Part shown: piece by piece, positions 52,764 to 61,592 of the stretch
How positions within the stretch are numbered: position 1 is the stretch's first letter
Layout: each line of letters opens with the position of its first letter
Assembly: GCF_900105155.1 (NCBI RefSeq)
Contig: NZ_LT629762.1
Span: 4,721,501-4,785,500 of the forward strand
Direction of reading: 5' to 3'
DNA length: 64,000 bases
DNA from: Pseudomonas prosekii
GTDB lineage: Bacteria; Pseudomonadota; Gammaproteobacteria; Pseudomonadales; Pseudomonadaceae
Notes under the pieces: generated by a model
Told to the model about the DNA's origin: nothing
The model's input: the letters and a program-made list of their open reading frames with translations, nothing else
Database searches by the model: none
Position numbers and translations under genes: made by a program

Positions 52764-53948
52764 ATGCGTGAAGTGGTGATCGTCGACAGCGTGCGGACCG
52801 GCCTGGCCAAATCCTTTCGCGGCAAGTTCAACCAGACCCGTCCGGACGACATGGCGGCCCATTGCGTCAATGCGCTGCTCACGCGCAACGACATCGACCC
52901 TGCGAGCGTCGAGGATTGCATCGTCGGCGCCGGCTCCAACGAAGGCGCGCAGGGCTACAACATTGGCCGTAACGTCGCGGTGCTGTCGCGTCTGGGCATC
53001 GGCACCGCCGGCATGACCCTCAACCGTTTCTGCTCCTCGGGCCTGCAAGCCATCGCGATTGCTGCGAACCAGATTGCCTCCGGTTGCAGCGACATCATCG
53101 TTGCCGGCGGCGTCGAGTCGATCAGCCTGACGATGAAAAGCGTCAACACCGACAACCTGATCAACCCGTTGCTGCAAGAGCAGGTGCCGGGCATTTATTT
53201 CCCGATGGGCCAGACCGCCGAAATCGTCGCCCGGCGTTACAACGTCAGCCGCGAAGAGCAAGATTTGTATGCGCTGCAGAGCCAGCAGCGAACCGCGCAG
53301 GCGCAGGCCGACGGCTTGTTTGACGATGAAATCGTCCCGATGGCGGTCAAGTATCGGGTCGAAGACAAGGCGACTGGCCAGGTGCAGATCCTCGACGGCA
53401 TTGTTGATCGCGACGACTGCAACCGCCCGGACACCACGCTGCAAAGCCTCGCCGGCCTGAAACCGGTGTTCGCCGAAGACGGTTCGGTGACGGCGGGCAA
53501 CTCGTCGCAATTGTCCGACGGCGCCTCGATGACGCTGGTGATGAGCCTGGAGAAAGCCCTGGAATTGGGCTTGAAACCGAAAGCGTTCTTCCGCGGTTTC
53601 ACCGTCGCCGGTTGCGCGCCGGACGAGATGGGCATCGGCCCGGTGTTCTCGGTGCCAAAACTGCTGAAGGCCAAAGGCTTGCAGGTGGCTGATATCGACT
53701 TGTGGGAACTCAACGAAGCGTTTGCGTCGCAATGCCTGTACAGCCGCAATCGCCTGGAAATCGACAACGCCAAATACAACGTCAACGGTGGCTCGATTTC
53801 CATCGGCCACCCGTTCGGCATGACCGGATCGCGGCAAGTCGGGCACTTGGTGCGTGAACTGCAACGGCGCAATCTGCGTTATGGCGTGGTGACCATGTGC
53901 GTGGGCGGCGGGATGGGGGCTACGGGGTTGTTTGAGGTGGTTCGCTAA
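52764..53948 (+). CDS. Acetyl-CoA C-acyltransferase (thiolase)
   Basis: A 394-residue thiolase that condenses or cleaves acyl-CoAs. The nucleophile is Cys90 in NRFCSSGLQAI. The other active residues are His in GHPFGMTGSR and the second Cys in CVGGGMGATG. NEAFASQ is the family NEAF block. It may serve beta-oxidation or acetoacetyl-CoA metabolism; no partner acyl-CoA gene is adjacent, so the pathway is open. GAGGT is 6 bases before the ATG at 52764; 52752 is an alternative. Confidence 0.9.
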   Translation: MREVVIVDSVRTGLAKSFRGKFNQTRPDDMAAHCVNALLTRNDIDPASVEDCIVGAGSNEGAQGYNIGRNVAVLSRLGIGTAGMTLNRFCSSGLQAIAIAANQIASGCSDIIVAGGVESISLTMKSVNTDNLINPLLQEQVPGIYFPMGQTAEIVARRYNVSREEQDLYALQSQQRTAQAQADGLFDDEIVPMAVKYRVEDKATGQVQILDGIVDRDDCNRPDTTLQSLAGLKPVFAEDGSVTAGNSSQLSDGASMTLVMSLEKALELGLKPKAFFRGFTVAGCAPDEMGIGPVFSVPKLLKAKGLQVADIDLWELNEAFASQCLYSRNRLEIDNAKYNVNGGSISIGHPFGMTGSRQVGHLVRELQRRNLRYGVVTMCVGGGMGATGLFEVVR

Positions 53949-53972
53949 ACCGCGAGTTTTGCACTGCGCGTT

Positions 53973-54064
53973 GTGGCGAGGGGGCTTGCCCCCGTTGGAC
54001 TGCGCAGCAGTCTCTCTTTTTTGGGGGAGCTTCGCGCCTCAACGGGGGCAAGCCCCCTCGCCAC
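53973..54064. repeat. Large REP-like inverted repeat, GGGGGCTTGCCCCC family
   Basis: Arms GTGGCGAGGGGGCTTGCCCC and GGGGCAAGCCCCCTCGCCAC around a 50-base loop, between the thiolase and DUF6316 genes. Confidence 0.9.
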
Positions 54065-54068
54065 AGGT

Positions 54069-54263
54069 TTATCTGTTTTGACTCTGAAGCTGCATCCGCT
54101 CGATATAAGCCTGAATCCCTTTCGCCGCCACTTCAGCATTCTCGAACGGCCCTTCAAGGGTGTTTTCCCGAGTGCTGAAATACAACTCCCCGTTCACCCG
54201 ACACAAGCGGTCGCTGCGAAAGTGCGTGGCGGGGGCGTTGTCCTGGGCGCGCATGCCGTACAT
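54069..54263 (-). CDS. DUF6316 family protein
   Basis: A 64-residue protein: ATHFRSDRLCRVNGELYFST followed by an acidic turn and helix (ENAEVAAKGIQAYIERMQLQ), a pattern I know from small Pseudomonas proteins called DUF6316. AGGAG sits 6 bases before the ATG at 54263, deciding the start within a longer frame. Function unknown. Confidence 0.7.
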   Translation of the reverse strand: MYGMRAQDNAPATHFRSDRLCRVNGELYFSTRENTLEGPFENAEVAAKGIQAYIERMQLQSQNR

Positions 54264-54463
54264 GGCCATCTCCTGTGGGCTTGTGTTGTGGGCGGATCCA
54301 ATCAGCTTAGGTCTGAAGGCTTTGTGCCGCCCGACGACCTGATCGACGGCATCTGACCTTGCGACCTGCACAGTTTCATTTGCGTCAGCGCGTAACTGTC
54401 CCTGTGTTGCGCCCGAGGCTGCGCCTAGAATGGCGTCTCTTGCTAATGGGCGTCGGGGGCAGC

Positions 54464-55423
54464 ATGCACATTTCATCGGGTCGCTGGGTTTATGGATTGT
54501 TCCTCGCGTTACTGACAGCGTTGCTGTGGGGCATTTTGCCGATCAAGCTCAAACAAGTGCTGCAAGTGATGGACCCGGTGACGGTGACCTGGTTTCGTTT
54601 AACTGTTTCTGGCGGTTGCCTGTTCGTATACCTCGCCGCCACCAGGCGTTTGCCGAGCCGCAAAGTGCTCGGCCCCAAGGGTGGCTGGCTGGTGCTGATG
54701 GCGGTGCTCGGGCTGGTCGGCAATTACGTGTTGTACCTGATGGGCCTCAACCTGCTGAGCCCCGGCACGGCGCAACTGGTGGTGCAAATGGGCCCGATCA
54801 TGTTGCTGATCGCCAGCCTGTTCGTGTTCAAGGAGCGTTTCAGCGTAGGGCAGGGGATCGGCCTGCTGGTGCTGCTGATCGGTTTCGGGTTGTTCTTCAA
54901 TCAGCGTCTCGCAGAATTGCTCACCTCCCTGACCGATTACACCGCTGGCGTGTTGCTGGTTTTGCTCGCGTCCACGGTTTGGACCTTCTACGCGTTGGGG
55001 CAGAAACAATTGCTGACGGTGTGGAATTCGTTGCAGGTCATGATGGTGATTTACCTGTTCTGCGCGCTGCTGCTGACGCCGTGGGTACACCCGCTCGAAG
55101 CGCTGAGCCTGAGCCCGTTGCAGGGTTGGTTGCTGCTGGCGTGCTGCATGAACACCTTGATCGCCTATGGCGCATTCGCCGAAGCGCTGGCGCATTGGGA
55201 GGCGTCGCGGGTCAGTGCGACGTTGGCGATTACGCCGTTGGTGACGTTTGTCGCGGTGGCCATCGCGGCGTGGGCCTGGCCGGAATACGTGCATGCCGAG
55301 ACCATCAATGGCCTGGGATATGGCGGGGCAGTGTTGGTGGTGCTCGGTTCGGCGCTGGTCGCGCTGGGGCCTTCATTGATTGCGGGGCTCAAGGCTCGGA
55401 AAGCCCGAGTTGTGGTCGGCTGA
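54464..55423 (+). CDS. EamA/DMT family transporter
   Basis: A 319-residue membrane protein with ten predicted transmembrane helices in two EamA repeats (about residues 10-140 and 155-300). LLWGILPIKLKQVL and VTWFRLTVSGGCLF mark the first, SRVSATLAITPLVTFVAVAI the second. It belongs to the drug/metabolite transporter superfamily, which exports amino acids and metabolites. The substrate is unknown. The start at 54464 opens the first helix; the frame upstream to 54359 is not family-like. Confidence 0.85.
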   Translation: MHISSGRWVYGLFLALLTALLWGILPIKLKQVLQVMDPVTVTWFRLTVSGGCLFVYLAATRRLPSRKVLGPKGGWLVLMAVLGLVGNYVLYLMGLNLLSPGTAQLVVQMGPIMLLIASLFVFKERFSVGQGIGLLVLLIGFGLFFNQRLAELLTSLTDYTAGVLLVLLASTVWTFYALGQKQLLTVWNSLQVMMVIYLFCALLLTPWVHPLEALSLSPLQGWLLLACCMNTLIAYGAFAEALAHWEASRVSATLAITPLVTFVAVAIAAWAWPEYVHAETINGLGYGGAVLVVLGSALVALGPSLIAGLKARKARVVVG

Positions 55424-55437
55424 AGATTTTCAGTGTC

Positions 55438-55528
55438 GCCAATCGCGAGCAAGCTCGCTCCCACATTTGGACGCATTCTCCTGAGAGTTCGCGGTCACCT
55501 GTGGGAGCGAGCTTGCTCGCGATGGCGG
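55438..55528. repeat. REP doublet
   Basis: Arms CGCGAGCAAGCTCGCTCCCA and TGGGAGCGAGCTTGCTCGCG about 40 bases apart, between the convergent EamA and fumC genes. Confidence 0.9.
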
Positions 55529-55548
55529 CGTGACAGTCACCGCAAATC

Positions 55549-56943
55549 TCAGCCCTTGGCGCCCGCTTCGAGCATATTCTCCGGCCGCACCCACGCATCA
55601 AACTGCTCGTCAGTCAGATAACCCAACTGCAACGCCGCTTCACGCAAGGTCAGACCTTCGCTGTAAGCCTTCTTGGCGATTTCCGCCGACTTGTCATAGC
55701 CGATGTGCGGATTCAACGCCGTCACCAGCATCAAACCCTGCTCCAGATGCTCAGCCATTTTCCCGGCATCCGGTTCCAGACCGGCGATGCAATGTTGCTG
55801 GAAGTTGCTGCAACCATCGGCCAGCAGCCGAATCGACTGCAGCAGGTTGTGGATGATCACCGGTTTGAACACGTTCAATTGCAGATGACCCTGACTCGCG
55901 GCAAAACCGATTGTCACGTCATTGCCCAGCACCTGACACGCCAGCATCGACAGCGCTTCGCACTGCGTCGGGTTGACCTTGCCGGGCATGATCGAACTGC
56001 CCGGCTCATTCGCCGGCAGTTTCACCTCGGCAAAACCGGCGCGCGGCCCGGAACCGAGCAGACGCAAGTCGTTGGCAATTTTCATCAGGGTCACGGCGAG
56101 GGTTTTCAGCGCGCCGGACAACGTCGTCAGCGGCTCGTGGCCGGCGAGGGCGGCGAACTTGTTCGGCGCGGTCACGAATGGCAGGCCCGACAACGCGGCC
56201 AGTTCGGCAGCAATAGCCTCGCCAAAACCGTGCGGCGAATTCAGCCCGGTGCCGACTGCGGTGCCACCCTGAGCCAATTCACAGACTTGCGGCAAGGCGC
56301 TGCGGATCGCCCGTTCGGCGTAATCCAGTTGCGCAATAAATGCCGAAATCTCCTGGCCGAAGGTGATCGGCGTCGCGTCCATCATGTGCGTGCGCCCGGT
56401 CTTCACCAGTTTCATGTGGCGCGCCGACAGCTCGGCGAGGCCACCGGACAATTCGCTGATCGCCGGCAGCAAGCTGTGCTGCACCGCTTGCACGGTGGCG
56501 ATGTGCATTGCGGTCGGGAAACAGTCGTTGGAGCTTTGCGAACGGTTGACGTGGTCGTTCGGATGCACCGGCGACTTGCCGCCACGCGGATTGCCAGCCA
56601 GTTCGTTGGCACGACCGGCGATCACTTCGTTGACGTTCATGTTGCTTTGCGTGCCGCTGCCGGTCTGCCAGACCACGAGCGGGAATTGGTCGTCGTGGCT
56701 GCCGTCGAGCACTTCGTCGGCGGCTTGTTCGATCAGCCGGGCGATGTCGGCGGGCAGGTCGCCATTGCGGTCGTTGACGCGCGCGGCGGCTTTCTTGATC
56801 AGGGCCAGGGCGTGCAGCACCGGCAGGGGCATGCGTTCCTCACCGATGGCGAAGTTGACCAGCGAACGTTGAGTCTGTGCGCCCCAGTAGGCCTCCTCGG
56901 GGACGTCAACTTCACCAAGGCTGTCGGTTTCGATACGGCTCAT
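55549..56943 (-). CDS. fumC: Fumarate hydratase class II
   Basis: A 464-residue, oxygen-stable, iron-free fumarase that hydrates fumarate to L-malate in the TCA cycle. Signature [15 protein letters not shown] with the flexible SS loop is near residue 317; [15 protein letters not shown] near residue 95 and [14 protein letters not shown] near 127 form the active site. Full length. It is monocistronic and divergent from the DUF2059 gene. Confidence 0.95.
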   Translation of the reverse strand: MSRIETDSLGEVDVPEEAYWGAQTQRSLVNFAIGEERMPLPVLHALALIKKAAARVNDRNGDLPADIARLIEQAADEVLDGSHDDQFPLVVWQTGSGTQSNMNVNEVIAGRANELAGNPRGGKSPVHPNDHVNRSQSSNDCFPTAMHIATVQAVQHSLLPAISELSGGLAELSARHMKLVKTGRTHMMDATPITFGQEISAFIAQLDYAERAIRSALPQVCELAQGGTAVGTGLNSPHGFGEAIAAELAALSGLPFVTAPNKFAALAGHEPLTTLSGALKTLAVTLMKIANDLRLLGSGPRAGFAEVKLPANEPGSSIMPGKVNPTQCEALSMLACQVLGNDVTIGFAASQGHLQLNVFKPVIIHNLLQSIRLLADGCSNFQQHCIAGLEPDAGKMAEHLEQGLMLVTALNPHIGYDKSAEIAKKAYSEGLTLREAALQLGYLTDEQFDAWVRPENMLEAGAKG

Positions 56944-57027
56944 CGGTCACACTCCTGTAGGTCTGATTGCGCAGTTTAGGCCGTGTTCGGCGCTTGTGGT
57001 TCCATCAGTCTGTTTTCTGACCGCTGG

Positions 57028-57053
57028 GCCTTACAAATCAAGCCCTGTAAGGC
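57028..57053. repeat. Inverted repeat upstream of the DUF2059 gene
   Basis: GCCTTACA (57028-57035) and TGTAAGGC (57046-57053) form a perfect 8-bp inverted repeat with a 10-base spacer in the fumC/DUF2059 divergent region. A binding site or a small hairpin are both possible. Confidence 0.45.
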
Positions 57054-57135
57054 TCGGGGGTTGAGCCATGGCGTTTTTTAGGCGCAGAATGGTCGCCCTT
57101 GGGGTTTTACCTCGCCTGCTAGAAAAGGAAACTCG

Positions 57136-57660
57136 ATGACTCGTCTTCGTGCCATCTGTACCGCGGTTGCACTGGTTTGCGCCAGCGGCCAGGTTTTTGC
57201 CGATACCGCCAGCCACAACGCCAGTGCCGAAGCTTTCCTGACCCTGGCGCACGCTGACAAATTGGGCACTCCGGTGTACATGCAAGTGCAGCAAATGTTC
57301 GCTCAGCGCTTTGAGCAGACCAAAGCCCCGGCGTCGAAAAAAGCCCTGCTGGAAACCTATCAGGCCAAGGCCAACGCCGCTCTTGACCAAGCCATTGGCT
57401 GGAACAAGCTGAAGCCGGACATGGTCAAGCTGTACACCACCAACTTCAGCGAGTCCGAGCTCAAGGATCTGGTTGCTTTCTACCAGTCGCCACTGGGCAA
57501 GAAAGTCCTCGAAAAAATGCCGCAGCTGACTCAGCAATCGGCGCAGATGACCCAGGCCAAGCTTGAAAGCGCGGTCCCTGTGGTCAACAAACTGCTGGCC
57601 GACATGACTGCCGAGCTGGAGCCTAAAGGCGCCGCCGCTCCAGCCAAGAAAAAGCCTTAA
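57136..57660 (+). CDS. DUF2059 exported protein
   Basis: A 174-residue protein with a Sec signal (cut after VFA, near residue 22), then a helical DUF2059 domain (about residues 85-155, TTNFSESELKDLVAFYQSPL is its hallmark) and an Ala/Lys-rich tail. Likely periplasmic; function unknown. A BolA-like gene follows 12 bases on, so they are co-transcribed. AAGGA precedes the ATG. Confidence 0.85.
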   Translation: MTRLRAICTAVALVCASGQVFADTASHNASAEAFLTLAHADKLGTPVYMQVQQMFAQRFEQTKAPASKKALLETYQAKANAALDQAIGWNKLKPDMVKLYTTNFSESELKDLVAFYQSPLGKKVLEKMPQLTQQSAQMTQAKLESAVPVVNKLLADMTAELEPKGAAAPAKKKP

Positions 57661-57672
57661 GCGGAGTTCGGT

Positions 57673-57972
57673 ATGACCATGCAACAACGCATCGAATCGA
57701 CGCTCGGGCTGCTGCAGCCCGAGCACCTGCAAGTGCTCGATGAAAGCCACATGCACAGTCGCGGGTTGCAGACGCACTTCAAAGCGGTGGTCGTCAGCCA
57801 GCAGTTCGAAGGCCTCAATCGCGTCAAGCGGCACCAGAAAGTCTATGGAACGCTGGGCGAACTGATGGGCGAATTTCATGCGTTGGCGCTGCATACCTAC
57901 ACGCCGGAAGAATGGGCACAGATCGAAACGGCCCCGGCCTCACCGACCTGTGCCGGCGGCAGCAAACACTGA
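57673..57972 (+). CDS. BolA family protein
   Basis: A 99-residue BolA-like protein with the class II KH fold. The helix-turn-beta region contains the conserved His in LNRVKRHQKVYGTLGELMGE and TRGLQTHFKAVVVSQQFEG-type core (His at residue about 38). BolA proteins bind monothiol glutaredoxins and Fe-S clusters. This copy ends in SPTCAGGSKH. It follows the DUF2059 gene. Confidence 0.85.
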   Translation: MTMQQRIESTLGLLQPEHLQVLDESHMHSRGLQTHFKAVVVSQQFEGLNRVKRHQKVYGTLGELMGEFHALALHTYTPEEWAQIETAPASPTCAGGSKH

Positions 57973-57984
57973 TGACCTGCCCTT

Positions 57985-58053
57985 TGTAGGAGCGAGGCTT
58001 GCCCGCGAAGGCGTCCTCAAGATCGCCTTCGCGGGCAAGCCTCGCTCCTACAG
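57985..58053. repeat. REP doublet
   Basis: Arms TAGGAGCGAGGCTTGCCCGC and GCGGGCAAGCCTCGCTCCTA in a tight loop (GAAGGCGTCC...GGACGCC-like), between bolA-like and trhO. Confidence 0.9.
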
Positions 58054-58079
58054 AAGCGTTTATTTTTGTTAGACTGCCC

Positions 58080-58109
58080 AACGCGCCGCTTACCCGGCGC
58101 GTTTTTTTT
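58080..58109 (+). terminator. Intrinsic terminator before trhO
   Basis: AACGCGCCG-CTTACC-CGGCGCGTT, a 9-bp stem, followed by seven to eight T. It ends the DUF2059/BolA transcript or acts as a short leader attenuator for trhO. Confidence 0.9.
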
Positions 58110-58156
58110 CGCATCCGGTTCACCCCTTACGAGGGTAGCCACCTGGAGAATCACCC

Positions 58157-59098
58157 ATGACACAACAGATTGTCGTGGCGGCACTGTATAAGTTCGTCAC
58201 TTTGGAAAACTACGTCGAGATGCGCGAGCCATTGCTGCAAGCGATGGTCGACAACGGCATCAAAGGCACCTTGCTGATCGCCGAAGAAGGCATCAACGGC
58301 ACCGTTTCCGGCAGCCGCGAAGGCATTGACGGGCTGATGGCCTGGCTCAAGAACGACCCACGCATGGACGACATTGACCACAAAGAGTCGTACTGCGAAG
58401 ACCAGCCGTTCTACCGCACCAAAGTCAAACTTAAGAAAGAAATCGTCACCCTCGGCGTCGAAGGCGTGGACCCGAACAAAGCCGTCGGCACCTATGTCGA
58501 TCCGCAAAACTGGAACGCCTTGATCAGCGATCCGGAAGTCCTGTTGATCGACACCCGCAACGACTACGAAGTGGCGATCGGCACCTTCGAAGGCGCCATC
58601 GATCCGAAAACCACCAGTTTTCGCGAATTCCCCGACTACATCAAAGAACACTTCGACCCGGCCGTGCACAAGAAAGTCGCGATGTTCTGCACCGGCGGCA
58701 TTCGTTGCGAAAAGGCTTCGAGCTACATGCTCAGCCAGGGTTTCGACGAGGTTTATCACCTCAAGGGCGGCATCCTCAAGTACCTCGAAGAAGTGCCGCA
58801 GGAAGAAACCAAATGGCAGGGCGACTGCTTTGTGTTCGACAACCGCGTGACCGTGCGCCATGACCTGAGCGAAGGCGACTACGATCAATGTCATGCCTGT
58901 CGTACGCCGATCAGCGCCGAAGACCGCGCATCCGAGCACTATGTGGCTGGCATCAGTTGCCCGCATTGCTGGGATAAGCTGAGCGAGAAAACACGTCGCA
59001 GCGCCATCGACCGGCAGAAGCAGATCGAACTGGCCAAGGCACGCAACCTGCCGCACCCGATCGGTTACAACTACAAGCAAACCCCTTCCGAGGCTTGA
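58157..59098 (+). CDS. trhO: tRNA uridine(34) hydroxylase TrhO
   Basis: A 313-residue rhodanese-fold protein of the YceA family that hydroxylates U34 of tRNAs to 5-hydroxyuridine. N-terminal acylphosphatase-like region ([20 protein letters not shown]), then a rhodanese domain with the active loop [14 protein letters not shown] (about residue 175) and a Cys-rich C-terminus ([16 protein letters not shown]). TGGAG stands before the ATG. The DsbA-family gene begins 4 bases later. Confidence 0.95.
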   Translation: MTQQIVVAALYKFVTLENYVEMREPLLQAMVDNGIKGTLLIAEEGINGTVSGSREGIDGLMAWLKNDPRMDDIDHKESYCEDQPFYRTKVKLKKEIVTLGVEGVDPNKAVGTYVDPQNWNALISDPEVLLIDTRNDYEVAIGTFEGAIDPKTTSFREFPDYIKEHFDPAVHKKVAMFCTGGIRCEKASSYMLSQGFDEVYHLKGGILKYLEEVPQEETKWQGDCFVFDNRVTVRHDLSEGDYDQCHACRTPISAEDRASEHYVAGISCPHCWDKLSEKTRRSAIDRQKQIELAKARNLPHPIGYNYKQTPSEA

Positions 59099-59102
59099 AT
59101 CC

Positions 59103-59741
59103 ATGTCTGCCCGCCGCCTGCTCTACGTGATGGACCCGATGTGTTCATGGTGCTGGGGCTTCGCGCCGGTGGCCGAAGCGCTGGTCGAACAGGCGCAGGC
59201 AGCAGGGGTGGAATTGCACTTGGTGGTCGGCGGTTTGCGCACCGGCAGCGGCTCGGCGCTGGAGCCGACCACTCGGCGCTACATTCTTGAGCACTGGCAA
59301 GCGGTCACCGAGGCCACAGGCCAGCCGTTCAAACGCGAGGGCGCATTGCCCGACGGATTTGTCTACGACACCGAACCGGCGTGCCGCGCCGTGGTGACTG
59401 CGCGCAGTCTGGCGCCCGATTGCGCGTGGAAACTGCTGGGGCTGATCCAGCACGCTTTTTACGCCGAAGGTCGCGACGTCACCCACGCCAGTGTGCTGGT
59501 GGAATTGGCCGAACAGGCTGGCGTACCGCGCATCGAATTCGCCGCCGCGTTCGACCGCGCCGACCAACACGCCGCCACCGCCGCCGATTTCACCTGGGTG
59601 CAGGACTTGGGCATCGCCGGTTTCCCGACCTTGCTCGCCGAGCGCGATGGCCAACTGGCGTTGCTGACCAACGGCTATCAACCCTTGAGCGAACTGTCGC
59701 CGCTGCTCGGCCGCTGGCTGGAGCGCGCCGCCTGTGCCTGA
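59103..59741 (+). CDS. DsbA family protein (FrnE-like)
   Basis: A 212-residue thioredoxin-fold protein without a signal peptide, so probably cytoplasmic. The redox motif is DPMCSWCWGFAPV (Cys-Ser-Trp-Cys near residue 13). It belongs to the DSBA-like/FrnE group. Its stop overlaps the exporter gene by 8 bases, so it is co-translated with the transporter. The substrate is unknown. Confidence 0.85.
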   Translation: MSARRLLYVMDPMCSWCWGFAPVAEALVEQAQAAGVELHLVVGGLRTGSGSALEPTTRRYILEHWQAVTEATGQPFKREGALPDGFVYDTEPACRAVVTARSLAPDCAWKLLGLIQHAFYAEGRDVTHASVLVELAEQAGVPRIEFAAAFDRADQHAATAADFTWVQDLGIAGFPTLLAERDGQLALLTNGYQPLSELSPLLGRWLERAACA

Positions 59742-61563
59742 TGTGCCTAATGGCTTGCCCGATGATGCGCTGGCGCCCAAGCATGTCGATCGACTGAGCT
59801 GGGCGGAAATTCGCCGACTGGCCTTGCAGCACAAAAAAGCCTTGTGGATCGCCAACGGTGTCGCCGTGCTGGCGACTTTGTGCAGCGTGCCGATCCCGCT
59901 GCTACTGCCGTTGCTGGTAGACGAGGTGCTGCTCGGTCACGGTGATTCGGCGCTGAAAGTCATGAACCACGCCTTGCCCGACGCCTGGCAGAAAGCCGCC
60001 GGTTACATCGGTTTGATGTTGCTGGTGACCTTCGTCCTGCGCTGCGGCGCGTTGCTGTTCAACGTGGTGCAGGCAAAACTGTTTGCCGGGCTGGCCAAGG
60101 ACATCGTCTACCGCATCCGCGTGCGCCTGATCGAGCGACTAAAGCGAATTTCCCTCGGCGAATACGAAAGCCTCGGCAGCGGCACGGTGACCACGCACCT
60201 GGTTACCGACCTCGACACGTTGGACAAATTTGTCGGCGAAACCCTCAGTCGTTTCCTCGTGGCGATGCTGACGCTGGTCGGCACCGCGAGCATTCTGATG
60301 TGGATGCACTGGAAACTGGCGCTGCTGATCATGCTGTTCAACCCGTTGGTGATCTACGCCACGGTGCAGTTGGGCAAACGCGTCAAACACCTGAAGAAAC
60401 TCGAGAACGACAGCACTTCGCGTTTCACCCAGGCCCTCACCGAAACCCTCGATTCGATTCAGGAAGTGCGCGCCGGCAACCGTCAGGGGTTTTTCCTCGG
60501 GCGCCTCGGCCAGCGTGCCCGCGAAGTGCGCGATTACGCGGTGACCTCGCAGTGGAAAACCGACGCGTCGAACCGCGCCAGTGGCCTGCTGTTCCAGTTC
60601 GGCATCGATATCTTTCGCGCGGCAGCGATGCTCACCGTGCTGTTTTCCGACCTGTCGATCGGCCAGATGCTCGCGGTGTTCAGCTATCTGTGGTTCATGA
60701 TCGGCCCGGTCGAGCAGTTGCTGAATCTGCAATACGCGTTTTATGCCGCTGGCGGCGCGCTGTCGCGGATCAACGAACTGCTCGCGCGTGCCGATGAGCC
60801 GCAATACCCCGGCGGCATTGACCCGTTTCAGGGGCGCGAAACCGTCGGCATCGACATTCAGGGTTTGAGTTTCAGCTATGGCGACGATTTGGTTCTAGAC
60901 CAGATGCACCTGAGCATTGCGCCCGGTGAAAAAGTCGCAATTGTCGGCGCCAGTGGCGGCGGCAAAAGTACCTTGGTGCAATTGCTCCTGGGCTTGTACA
61001 CGCCGCTGGCCGGGACCATTCGTTTCGGCGGTTCGACCCAGGAAGAAATCGGTTTGGCCACGGTGCGCGAGAACGTCGCCGTGGTGTTGCAGCATCCGGC
61101 GCTGTTCAACGACACCGTGCGCGCCAACCTGACCATGGGCCGCGAACGCAGCGATGAAGCCTGCTGGCAAGCACTGGAAATCGCCCAGTTGGACGCCACC
61201 GTGCGCGCCTTGCCGCAAGGGCTGGACAGTGTCGTCGGCCGTTCCGGGGTGCGCTTGTCCGGTGGTCAGCGCCAACGGCTGGCGATTGCGCGGATGGTGT
61301 TGGCCCAGCCGAAAGTGGTGATTCTCGACGAAGCCACGTCCGCGCTGGACGCCGCCACCGAGTACAACCTGCATGAAGCGTTGGCGCGTTTTCTCCATGG
61401 CCGCACCACGTTGATCATTGCCCATCGCTTGTCGGCGGTTAAGCAGGCGGACCGGGTACTAGTGTTCGACGGCGGGCGCGTGGCCGAGGACGGCGATCAC
61501 CAGCAATTGATCGCCGACGGTGGTTTGTACGCCAAGCTTTACGGGCATTTGCAGCGCCAGTAG
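59734..61563 (+). CDS. ABC exporter, fused membrane and ATPase domains
   Basis: A 609-residue half-transporter of the MsbA/lipid-A-type exporter superfamily. Six transmembrane helices occupy about residues 30-330. The ATPase has Walker A GASGGGKSTLV (about residue 408), signature LSGGQRQRLAIAR and Walker B VVILDEATSALD. It acts as a dimer in the inner membrane; the cargo is unknown. It begins at a GTG overlapping the DsbA-family stop, with GGAG about 10 bases ahead. A GTG three codons later is an alternative. Convergent with the deaminase-toxin gene. Confidence 0.85.
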   Translation: MPDVPNGLPDDALAPKHVDRLSWAEIRRLALQHKKALWIANGVAVLATLCSVPIPLLLPLLVDEVLLGHGDSALKVMNHALPDAWQKAAGYIGLMLLVTFVLRCGALLFNVVQAKLFAGLAKDIVYRIRVRLIERLKRISLGEYESLGSGTVTTHLVTDLDTLDKFVGETLSRFLVAMLTLVGTASILMWMHWKLALLIMLFNPLVIYATVQLGKRVKHLKKLENDSTSRFTQALTETLDSIQEVRAGNRQGFFLGRLGQRAREVRDYAVTSQWKTDASNRASGLLFQFGIDIFRAAAMLTVLFSDLSIGQMLAVFSYLWFMIGPVEQLLNLQYAFYAAGGALSRINELLARADEPQYPGGIDPFQGRETVGIDIQGLSFSYGDDLVLDQMHLSIAPGEKVAIVGASGGGKSTLVQLLLGLYTPLAGTIRFGGSTQEEIGLATVRENVAVVLQHPALFNDTVRANLTMGRERSDEACWQALEIAQLDATVRALPQGLDSVVGRSGVRLSGGQRQRLAIARMVLAQPKVVILDEATSALDAATEYNLHEALARFLHGRTTLIIAHRLSAVKQADRVLVFDGGRVAEDGDHQQLIADGGLYAKLYGHLQRQ

Positions 61564-61592
61564 GTCGATGCCACGGCGTCACTTGCGCGGCA

